Shown here one piece after another: positions 12,848 to 19,882 of a stretch of 33,302 bases of DNA; position 1 is the stretch's first letter; each line of letters opens with the position of its first letter. The stretch is taken from NCBI GenBank assembly GCA_023419605.1, contig JAEZXR010000056.1:1-33302 (forward strand), read 5' to 3'. The notes beneath the pieces are model-generated. The model was not told the origin of the DNA, did not search any database, and saw nothing but the letters and a program-made list of their open reading frames with translations. The DNA is from Bacillota bacterium. Its GTDB lineage: Bacteria > Bacillota > Clostridia > Acetivibrionales > JAEZXR01. The translations under genes and the position numbers were made by a program.

Positions 12848-15679
12848 ATGAGGTTACTTAAAAGAAGCTTTTTTATTCTGCTCATAACAGCCATATTGGT
12901 TTCAGCAATCCCGCAGAATGTTACACGGGCAGATGCCGGAGTGATTTACCAATCCTCAACAAAGGAAACGGTAACTTCCGGAGCCACCCTGGAGAAAATT
13001 ACCCGGTTCACCAACGACGGCTGGCTCAATATCAACGTAGTGCGAGTGGATCTGTCAAACCCGTACATAAAAGTGGATACTCTTTCCGATCCGGGCCCTA
13101 TCAAATATCTGAACAATACAAAGGTATTGGCAGAGGCCTGGGACGCAGTAGCTGCCGTTAACGGCGGCTTCTTTAACTGGATTTCGGGCGGCGGCTATGC
13201 CGACGGCCCCGTGGTTGAATCCGGCAAGATCATCTCCGCAGACAACGAATACAACCGGTACAATGACTCCATGGGAACCATAGCTATCAGCCAGTTAAAT
13301 GAAGTATTGTATAACTATTGGAAAACCGATATTACTTTAACAGCCCCCAACGGAGCCTCTACTACCGTTATGCAGTACAATAAGCCCAGCAAGCTTCAAT
13401 ATACGGATTTTACCATCCTGGACCGGCGCTGGAGTGAAACTTCTGTAGGTAATATCTACAGCGACCTCGTGGAAATGGTCGTAGAAGATGGAAAGGTGCG
13501 GGAGATCCGCACAGGACAGCCGGCTATACAGATTCCCCAGAATGGCTATATCGTCGTAACCCGACAGCAAGGGGCCGCCTTTATAAACAACAACTTTAAG
13601 GTGGGAGATGCGGTAAAATACAGCATCGTTACCAACCCTGACTGGAAAAATGCAAAAATGGCCGTTACGGGAAGTGCCATTCTTGTGAAAGACGGGCAGA
13701 TTCCAAGTAAGTTTTCGATGGATATTGCCGGTCGTCAGCCAAGAACCGTTATCGGAAGCAGCCGGGATGGAAAACAGCTTCTGCTGGTGACTGTTGACGG
13801 CAGGCAAAAGGGCAGTATCGGCATGACACAGACCGAAGCAGCACAGCTTATGCTTGAGCTGGGTGCCTATAATGCACTCAATCTGGATGGAGGCGGTTCC
13901 ACCACAATGGTATCCAGAGAACCTGGAACCGAAAAGCTAAACGTTGTCAACAGCCCCTCGGATGGCCTTGCCCGTCCGGTGTCCACAGCCGTAGGCGTAC
14001 TTTCCATCGCTCCTCCTTCCGAACTGGACGGCTTTATTATTGAAGCCGCAGATACCAACGTATTCGTGAATACCTCAAGAGATTTTACCGTCAAAGCCTA
14101 TGACCGGTACTTCAACCCTATCACTGTGGACGCAAGCAAGATCCAATGGAGCATTAAAGGAATCGAAGGTCATTTTAAAGGCAACCGGTTTTATCCTACC
14201 TCCGCAGGACAGGGAAAAATCGTGGCAACCCTTGGCAATGTATCCTCGGAAACGGATATCAATGTTCTCAGCAGCCCTGTGGAGTTAAAACTAAGTGATA
14301 AAGCCGTAAAACTCTCACCGGGGCAGTCGAAAACCTTCACCCTGAAGGGGAAGAGCCAGGACGGCTACAGCGCTTTAATCAATCCGGAGGATGTGAACTG
14401 GTCTGTCAGCAATGCCGTCGGGAATTTTGAAAAAGGCGTATTTAAAGCCAGTAAAGGAGGCTCCGGCTATATTGGCGCTGCCGTAGGAAATGCATATGCA
14501 TATTGCGGAGTCTCTGTAGGCTACGCAACAGAGACTCTTAAGGATGGCTTTGAAGCCGTTAACGGAAGCTTTACCTCCTATCCTTCCTTTGTGACGGGAA
14601 GCTATGGAATTTCAGGAGAGCAAAAATATTCCGGCAGCTTTTCAGGTAAGCTCAAATATGACTTTACCCATACCGAAGGAACAAGGGCTGCTTATCTTTC
14701 CTTTTCCAACGGGGGCCTGACGATTGAAAAGGGCACTTCCGCCCTGGGGCTTCAGGTCTATAATGACCACCAGAATTCCAACTGGCTGCGGGCGGAAGTT
14801 ACCGATGCCAACGGAAAAAAACAGGTGGTGGAATTTTCAAGGACACTGGATTGGATAGGCTGGAAGAATGTGCAGGCATCGCTGGAGGGTATTGCACTTC
14901 CTGCTGTTTTAAACCGCATTTATCTGGCTCAAGTCTCTCCTGTATCCGAGTCAGGAGCTATTTATCTGGATCATCTTACGACCCTTTCCACTACAGGCTT
15001 TCCAACGATTGATACGGGAAGCATTCCAGGGGATTCGCTGTATGTCGACGAAACTTTAGTGGGCACGGAGTACATAAAGGACGATACCTCCTTCCAGTTC
15101 GCTGTTCTGGGCCAGTCCAAGCCTGCGAAAAACCTGCTGCAAAAAGTGCTGCTGTCGAATTTTACCCGTACAGTCAATGCTACCTTGGATGCAGCCGCCT
15201 TTATCGGCCCGGGAGAGCATGAGTATGCAAATAAATTGAAAGTTCCTTTTCTGAATGCAAACAGAAGCTATAAAGCCCTTGATATGAAGAGCAGCCGGCT
15301 GATCCAGCTGGATACCGGCAATGGAGGCCTGCGGAGCAGCAGCGGCCAGTGGCAGTGGTTCCTCCAGCAGTTAAATACCTTCACAGGGGATAATGTGTTT
15401 ATCCTCCTGCCTGCCGTGTCCGACAGCTTTAGTGACAATATGGAAGCGGATCTGTTCCGGAAGGTTCTCTCGGATTACAAAAAAAAGACGGGCAGAAATG
15501 TATGGGTCATCAGCAAATGGGGCTGGAATACTACACAGATGGAGCAGGGTGTCAAATATATAAACACCTCCGGCCTGGATGGCGGGGATTTGACTCCGGA
15601 TAACCTGGAAGCAGCCAGAATGCTGGTATTTACCGTTAAAGGAAAGAACATCACTTATGAGTTTAAACCCATCGTGTAG
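12848..15679 (+). CDS. Secreted phosphodiester glycosidase (NAGPA domain), multi-domain
   Basis: The 943-residue protein starts with a signal peptide (cleavage near TRADA, about residue 31). Residues ~90-390 are a phosphodiester glycosidase (NAGPA/DUF2233) domain: AVNGGFFNW near the start, RQPRTVIGSS, and the hallmark NALNLDGGGSTTMV. Such domains remove GlcNAc-type groups from phosphodiesters on glycans or exopolysaccharides. Two Ig-like modules (~400-570) and a jelly-roll, carbohydrate-binding-like module (~575-720) follow. The last ~190 residues resemble a metallophosphoesterase fold (SSGQWQWFLQQL, VFILLPA) but lack the His/Asp metal ligands. The start is ATG 12848, preceded by GGAGG; the ATG at 12836 precedes the ribosome site. 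It probably acts outside the cell on wall or exopolysaccharide. A terminator follows directly. Confidence 0.85.
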   Translation: MRLLKRSFFILLITAILVSAIPQNVTRADAGVIYQSSTKETVTSGATLEKITRFTNDGWLNINVVRVDLSNPYIKVDTLSDPGPIKYLNNTKVLAEAWDAVAAVNGGFFNWISGGGYADGPVVESGKIISADNEYNRYNDSMGTIAISQLNEVLYNYWKTDITLTAPNGASTTVMQYNKPSKLQYTDFTILDRRWSETSVGNIYSDLVEMVVEDGKVREIRTGQPAIQIPQNGYIVVTRQQGAAFINNNFKVGDAVKYSIVTNPDWKNAKMAVTGSAILVKDGQIPSKFSMDIAGRQPRTVIGSSRDGKQLLLVTVDGRQKGSIGMTQTEAAQLMLELGAYNALNLDGGGSTTMVSREPGTEKLNVVNSPSDGLARPVSTAVGVLSIAPPSELDGFIIEAADTNVFVNTSRDFTVKAYDRYFNPITVDASKIQWSIKGIEGHFKGNRFYPTSAGQGKIVATLGNVSSETDINVLSSPVELKLSDKAVKLSPGQSKTFTLKGKSQDGYSALINPEDVNWSVSNAVGNFEKGVFKASKGGSGYIGAAVGNAYAYCGVSVGYATETLKDGFEAVNGSFTSYPSFVTGSYGISGEQKYSGSFSGKLKYDFTHTEGTRAAYLSFSNGGLTIEKGTSALGLQVYNDHQNSNWLRAEVTDANGKKQVVEFSRTLDWIGWKNVQASLEGIALPAVLNRIYLAQVSPVSESGAIYLDHLTTLSTTGFPTIDTGSIPGDSLYVDETLVGTEYIKDDTSFQFAVLGQSKPAKNLLQKVLLSNFTRTVNATLDAAAFIGPGEHEYANKLKVPFLNANRSYKALDMKSSRLIQLDTGNGGLRSSSGQWQWFLQQLNTFTGDNVFILLPAVSDSFSDNMEADLFRKVLSDYKKKTGRNVWVISKWGWNTTQMEQGVKYINTSGLDGGDLTPDNLEAARMLVFTVKGKNITYEFKPIV

Positions 15680-15687
15680 AAAATGTA

Positions 15688-15716
15688 AAAAAGCAGCCAT
15701 TGGCTGCTTTTTATTT
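15688..15716 (+). terminator. Bidirectional terminator between the glycosidase and HxlR genes
   Basis: AAGCAGCCA and TGGCTGCTT form a tight hairpin with A-rich sequence before it and TTTTTATTTT after it. It lies between two convergent genes and can serve both strands. Confidence 0.8.
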
Positions 15717-15724
15717 TGACTTCC

Positions 15725-16054
15725 TTAGCCCCACTTTGCTCCCCAGAGCTTCATTTCCTTTATCATGGGCTTCAGACTCCAGCCCTTCTCCGTGAGGCTG
15801 TACTCCACGGTAGGAGGTACTGTCGGATATGCGGTTCGTATAATAACGCCCTTTTCTTCCAGTTCCTTCAGCCGCTCCGAAAGAGTCTTCGGGCTGACAC
15901 CCGAAAGGGACCTTCGCAGCTCTCCAAATCTTTTGGTTCCTGAGAAAAGGTCTCGAATAATCAAAAACGTCCACTTTCCGCCTAAAATATCCAGTGCCTT
16001 CTCAATGGAGCACTCGATATGCAGACAACCGCTTTCTGCTGTATTTCCTTCCAT
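15725..16054 (-). CDS. HxlR-family transcriptional regulator
   Basis: The 109-residue protein is a complete winged-helix HxlR regulator: CSIEKALDILGGKWTFLIIRDLFSGTKRFGELRRSL, GVSPKTLSERLKELEEKGVI, the wing RTAYPTVPPTVEYSLTEKG and a C-terminal dimerising helix. A Cys is present near the N-terminus (HIECSIEK), the position used for sensing electrophiles or redox state in several relatives. It is divergent from the aldo/keto reductase at 16403, with 348 bp between. Regulators of this family often control such neighbouring oxidoreductases, so it probably represses that gene and itself. Confidence 0.9.
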   Translation of the reverse strand: MEGNTAESGCLHIECSIEKALDILGGKWTFLIIRDLFSGTKRFGELRRSLSGVSPKTLSERLKELEEKGVIIRTAYPTVPPTVEYSLTEKGWSLKPMIKEMKLWGAKWG

Positions 16055-16081
16055 TTCCTATCACCCCACTCCTTAGAATCG

Positions 16082-16168
16082 GCGAAAATATAACTTCCGC
16101 TACGATTTTGCTGCGCCCCGCATGGATGCCATGAAAGGCCTGCAAAAAAGCGTAAGTAATATTTTCGC
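16082..16168. repeat. Inverted repeat in the hxlR-reductase intergenic region
   Basis: Fifteen-base arms at 16082-16096 and 16154-16168 match with one mismatch and enclose 57 bp that contain GGCC and CATGG..CCATG dyads. The element lies in the 5' leader region of the HxlR gene. It could form an RNA hairpin or be a small insertion sequence remnant. Confidence 0.55.
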
Positions 16169-16198
16169 TGCCTCTTGAACACCCATTAGTTTCTTATG

Positions 16199-16255
16199 TG
16201 TAACTATGTGATCTAAATGTAACTACTACACAAAATGTACCCATATTGATATAAT
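16199..16255 (+). promoter_or_regulatory. Promoter and repeated TGTAACTA boxes upstream of the reductase
   Basis: TGTAACTA occurs at 16199-16206 and again at 16218-16225, 19 bp apart, roughly two helical turns. TATAAT lies at 16250-16255. The spacing suits binding of a dimeric regulator, and HxlR from the adjacent gene is the obvious candidate. The -35 box is not clear. Confidence 0.45.
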
Positions 16256-16402
16256 TTAAAAGGAATTTCCTGCGTTATCGCAGCAGGAATTCACTATCTG
16301 TATTATACCACTTTGATTGCATATTTTTCTACAGCTATTCATATTTTCACAGACAACCGGAAATTATGTAATTATATGTAAAAACTAGACAGGAGGTATA
16401 TC

Positions 16403-17524
16403 ATGCAATATAGAAAGTTTGGCAACACCGGAGCAATGATTTCAGCCTTGGGATTCGGAGCCATGCGTTTCCCTGAATATGAAAAGGACGGAGAATGGTA
16501 CATAAAAGAAGAGGAAGCTATCCAAATGGTTCACCGGGCATTTGACCTGGGTGTGAATTATATCGACACCGCCTATGGCTATTGCCATGAAAAAAGCGAG
16601 GTTGTTGTAGGAAAAGCCTTAAAGGGCTACCGGGACAAGGTCTATCTTTCAACCAAACTCCCTGTGTGGAAAGTAAGTGAAACGGCCGACTACAGACGCT
16701 TGCTGGAAGAACAGCTGCGAAAGCTTGATACCGACTTCATTGACTTCTATCATTTCCATGCCCTTAGCAGGGACCGCTGGGAAAATACCGTGTTGAAGTA
16801 CAACCTGCTGGACGAGGCGGTAAAGGCGAAACAGGAAGGCTTAATCAAGCATATTTCCTTCTCCTTCCACGATGAGCCGCAGTTTTTAAAGGAATTGATT
16901 GATGTCGGCATTTTCGAGACCCTTCTGTGCCAATACAACCTATTGGACAGATCCAATGAGGAAGCCATCGCCTATGCACACCAAAAGGGGCTTGGTACCG
17001 TCATCATGGGACCTGTAGGTGGAGGACGCCTTGCAGCGCCTTCGGAATTTTTCACCAGCGCCCTGGGTGGAAAGAGCAACAGTACGCCGGAAGTTGCCAT
17101 GCGTTTTGTTCTTGGAAATCCCAATGTATCCTGCTCCCTTTCCGGCATGAGCTCCATGGAAATGGTGGAGGAAAACACCAAGGTTGCCTCCAATGGAGAG
17201 CCGCTGAGCCAGGAGGAATGGGGAAAGATCGATAAAATGCTGGAAGAAACCAAACGTCTGGCCGACCTGTACTGTACGGGCTGCGACTACTGTTTGCCAT
17301 GTCCCAAGGGAATCAAGATTCCTCATGTGTTCAAGCTGATGAATTACCACAAGGTTTATGGCCTCACGGAATATGCAAAGAAGGAGTTCCGCAACCTTGG
17401 AGAAGGTTCCAATAGCGGATCATCCCCGGACGCCTGTGTAGACTGCGGAGTTTGTGAAACCAAATGTCCACAGAAGATTCAGATACGGGAACAATTGAAA
17501 CAGACACTAAAGGAATTGGTATAA
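16403..17524 (+). CDS. Aldo/keto reductase with C-terminal 4Fe-4S domain
   Basis: The first ~290 residues are an aldo/keto reductase barrel with the catalytic set visible: Asp and Tyr in NYIDTAYGY, Lys in LSTKLP and His in DFYHFHAL. The NADP end appears as GTVIMGPVGGGRL. The C-terminus carries ferredoxin-like cysteines: CTGCDYCLPCPKGI near residue 291 and CVDCGVCETKCPQ near residue 349, expected to hold two clusters. Such fused enzymes are common in anaerobes and use electrons from reduced ferredoxin or pass them on; the substrate is unknown. AGGAGG lies eight bases before ATG. The divergent HxlR regulator upstream probably controls it. Confidence 0.9.
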   Translation: MQYRKFGNTGAMISALGFGAMRFPEYEKDGEWYIKEEEAIQMVHRAFDLGVNYIDTAYGYCHEKSEVVVGKALKGYRDKVYLSTKLPVWKVSETADYRRLLEEQLRKLDTDFIDFYHFHALSRDRWENTVLKYNLLDEAVKAKQEGLIKHISFSFHDEPQFLKELIDVGIFETLLCQYNLLDRSNEEAIAYAHQKGLGTVIMGPVGGGRLAAPSEFFTSALGGKSNSTPEVAMRFVLGNPNVSCSLSGMSSMEMVEENTKVASNGEPLSQEEWGKIDKMLEETKRLADLYCTGCDYCLPCPKGIKIPHVFKLMNYHKVYGLTEYAKKEFRNLGEGSNSGSSPDACVDCGVCETKCPQKIQIREQLKQTLKELV

Positions 17525-17600
17525 CTAACTCTGGAGGCGTTGCTGAAGCTGGCAATGCCTCTATAATTTTATCAAAATCGATTAATGCCGGACATTTTGC

Positions 17601-17652
17601 TTACACACAAAAAAGTTTGCTGTCAAAGGACGACAGCAAACTTTTTTGTGTA
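17601..17652. terminator. Long bidirectional terminator palindrome
   Basis: Arms of 24 and 22 bases pair completely except for a two-base bulge and enclose about 6-7 bases. A-run and T-run segments lie at the base on both strands, so the hairpin can end transcription of the plus-strand reductase and the minus-strand galU, whose stop is at 17655. Confidence 0.85.
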
Positions 17653-17654
17653 AC

Positions 17655-18524
17655 TTATAGTGTGTGCACGACTTCCTTTAAGTACTGCACTACTTCATCC
17701 TTTAAATCTTCCCTCTTCAGGGCAAATTCCAGGGTCGCCTGCAGGAATCCCATCTTACTTCCTACATCATACCGCTTTCCTATGAAATCATAGGCATACA
17801 TGGCTTCACAGCCCATCAGTTGTTTGAGGGCATCTGTCAGTTGGATTTCTCCGCCTTTGCCCGGCTCGGCATTTTCGAGAAACTTGAAAATGTGCGGGGT
17901 GATGATGTACCGCCCCAGTATGGCGATATTGGAAGGAGCCTTCTCCTTCTCCGGTTTTTCTACCATATCCTTGACCTTGTATACCCTTTCATCCACGGAT
18001 TTGCAGCTTACAATCCCGTATTTTGAAACGTCCTCATCGGACACCTTCTGTACTCCTACTACCGTGGTTTTATATTCATTATACACATCGATCAACTGCT
18101 TGAGACAGGGCACCTCGGAGTCTACAATATCATCCCCCAGCAAAACGGCAAAAGGTTCATTGCCGATAAAGGACTTTGCACAGTAGATGGCATGTCCCAG
18201 CCCTCTTGGCTCTTTTTGCCGTATGTAATGAATGTTGACCATGTTGGATATATCCTGCACCAGGTTCAGCATATCCTGATTGCCTTTCCGCTTCAGTTCA
18301 TCCTCCAGTTCATAGGATTTGTCAAAATGGTCTTCTATGGCCCTTTTATTACGTCCGGTTACAATTAATATATCTTCGATCCCTGAATCGATGGCTTCTT
18401 CAACAATGTACTGGATGGTTGGCTTGTCCACAATAGGAAGCATTTCTTTCGGCTGTGCCTTGGTTGCAGGAAGAAATCTCGTGCCGAGTCCTGCCGCGGG
18501 TATAATCGCTTTACGTACTTTCAA
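17655..18524 (-). CDS. galU: UTP-glucose-1-phosphate uridylyltransferase
   Basis: The 289-residue length is standard for GalU/GtaB. The nucleotide-binding signature GLGTRFLPATKAQPKEMLPI is at residues 12-31, and further conserved parts are EPRGLGHAIYCAK, the metal-binding Asp in LLGDDIV, VEKP and GEIQLTDAL. It makes UDP-glucose from UTP and glucose 1-phosphate for wall glycans, exopolysaccharide and glycolipids. It starts with TTG; GGGAG lies upstream, and the N-terminus MKVRKAIIPAAGLGTR matches the family. It is transcribed alone, between the long terminator and the response regulator gene, with which it shares direction but is separated by about 105 bp. Confidence 0.97.
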   Translation of the reverse strand: MKVRKAIIPAAGLGTRFLPATKAQPKEMLPIVDKPTIQYIVEEAIDSGIEDILIVTGRNKRAIEDHFDKSYELEDELKRKGNQDMLNLVQDISNMVNIHYIRQKEPRGLGHAIYCAKSFIGNEPFAVLLGDDIVDSEVPCLKQLIDVYNEYKTTVVGVQKVSDEDVSKYGIVSCKSVDERVYKVKDMVEKPEKEKAPSNIAILGRYIITPHIFKFLENAEPGKGGEIQLTDALKQLMGCEAMYAYDFIGKRYDVGSKMGFLQATLEFALKREDLKDEVVQYLKEVVHTL

Positions 18525-18629
18525 GTTATTCCACTCCCTTTTCTGTACTTATTTCATACTCATTTTATCAAATGCCCGGTGGATTTACAAGGATGACCGT
18601 ATTTATTGCTCCTTTGCAGCTGCCGCCTG

Positions 18630-19250
18630 CTACCGGTATGCAACCAGCCCCTTGGAATTGGCAAAAAGGGCAGCCTCCGTCCGGTCTCTGAGGTTTAATT
18701 TGGATAATATCTGGCTGATATGCTTTTTAACTGTAAATTCAGTTATATAAAGCTGTTTTGCAATAAGACAGTTGTTCATCCCCTTCCCCAATGCCAGCAA
18801 GACATCCATTTCCCTGGGCGTCAGGTCCTCAAGGGGATTTGTGTCTCCCCCCATCACCTGGTCCATGACCGCAGGATCATAATACTTTCTGCCCTGGTAT
18901 ACCAGCCGTATGGCATACATAAGTTCTTCCGGCAAGGCAGACTTCAATACATACCCATTGACTCCCATCTGGCAGGCCTGTCTGAATTCAATCTCATTTG
19001 TAGATGAAGTCAGCGCAACAAACTTGCATTGGATTTCATTGTTACGGCATTTTTTTATAACATCCAGTCCATTTTCCTCCCGCAACCGAGTATCCAGTAC
19101 CACCACCTCCGGCCTTACCCTGTTGATCAGCTCTGCCGCCTCATCCGTACTGGCTGCTTCCCCCGATATCTCCAGATCCGGCTCCTGATCCAGCAATGCT
19201 GCCGTACCCTTTCTTGTCAGAGTATACCCATCCACAATCACAACTCTCAT
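18630..19250 (-). CDS. Orphan NarL/LuxR-type response regulator
   Basis: The 206-residue protein has a receiver domain (phosphoacceptor Asp53 in VVVLDTRL, Thr in FVALTSS, Lys in YVLKSALP) and a LuxR-type HTH (LTPREMDVLLALGKGMNNCLIAKQLYITEFTVKKHISQILSKL, about 142-185). The acidic pair that binds magnesium is normally DD; here it is VDGY, with Gly at the second place, which may alter phosphorylation. No histidine kinase gene is near. GAGGGGG lies upstream of ATG 19250. The unusually complex leader region (19251-19565) suggests regulation at RNA or DNA level. Confidence 0.9.
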   Translation of the reverse strand: MRVVIVDGYTLTRKGTAALLDQEPDLEISGEAASTDEAAELINRVRPEVVVLDTRLREENGLDVIKKCRNNEIQCKFVALTSSTNEIEFRQACQMGVNGYVLKSALPEELMYAIRLVYQGRKYYDPAVMDQVMGGDTNPLEDLTPREMDVLLALGKGMNNCLIAKQLYITEFTVKKHISQILSKLNLRDRTEAALFANSKGLVAYR

Positions 19251-19299
19251 GGCATTAGCCCCCTCTATAAATTAAGTAAATCTTTTTTATTAAAATAGA

Positions 19300-19324
19300 A
19301 CAAAGGTGGCTTTGCCACTTTTGT
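19300..19324 (-). promoter_or_regulatory. Hairpin in the leader of the response regulator gene
   Basis: Eleven-base arms (ACAAAGGTGGC and GCCACTTTTGT, one G:T pair) surround a three-base loop, about 50 bp upstream of the start codon. On the minus strand TTTGTTCTATTTT follows, so it could act as a weak terminator or attenuator. Confidence 0.45.
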
Positions 19325-19380
19325 TTGCGCATGTGCCTTTCCGAAGCAGGAGGAAAAGCTGGCACACGCATAAATTCAAT

Positions 19381-19428
19381 GCTTTTTTATTGTATAGGAA
19401 AGTACACTTTCCTATACAATAAAAAAGC
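19381..19428. repeat. Perfect 48-bp palindrome
   Basis: Two 23-base arms that are exact reverse complements (GCTTTTTTATTG...GAAAGT and its mirror) flank a 2-base centre. The T-run is at the outer edge before the stem rather than after it on each strand, so it does not look like a simple terminator. It sits between the candidate RNA (19429-19565) and the response regulator gene. Confidence 0.85.
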
Positions 19429-19565
19429 CCTGTATAAACACACGGCCGGTTGCACCACTAACTCGCTATACCCCAGGCGCCCACTCACAGGGTATCTTTC
19501 ATAGTCTTCCGTACTTACTCCTTAGTGCCCTATTTACTATACTAAAGTATATTGTAAATATTTCC
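19429..19565 (-). ncRNA. Candidate structured RNA or switch upstream of the response regulator
   Basis: On the minus strand CACTAA (19522-19527 complement) can pair with TTAGTG (19456-19461 complement), closing a domain that contains the hairpin ATACCC/GGGTAT (19490-19495 with 19468-19473). The CCCTGT that overlaps this hairpin (19487-19492) can alternatively pair with ACAGGG (19428-19433), which is followed directly by CTTTTTT. The two pairings exclude each other, as in a switch. The base composition differs from the AT-rich flank. I could not match it to a riboswitch family I know. Confidence 0.35.
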
Positions 19566-19882
19566 CATACAGCACCATGTAATACGCTGTCAGATGAAAC
19601 ATATAAAATTCCGTTAAAACCCGCCATATTTTTCCGTTTTACCCCTTTTAGGGGATTTCTATACGGTGATCCGACTGCTATATTGTCATATATTTGAGTT
19701 TTGTGCTAAAAATAAGTATGCACTTTTTTGTACCTGGGTTCCTCTTATAAAAAACAGAAAAATATCCCTGGGTCACTGCTAATAATTAACTGATATTTTA
19801 CAGAATTTAACACGGATTCAATGCACTTTTAATATATACAACCTATAATACACATGTAGATTAACAGAGGAGGTTTTAACCG
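19566..19882. other. Upstream region of the alkaline phosphatase gene
   Basis: I see no gene. It must hold the phosphatase promoter; a Pho-type control element would be expected for this gene, but I cannot point to one with confidence. A short hairpin-like CCCCTTTTAGGGG lies near 19640-19655. Confidence 0.4.
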
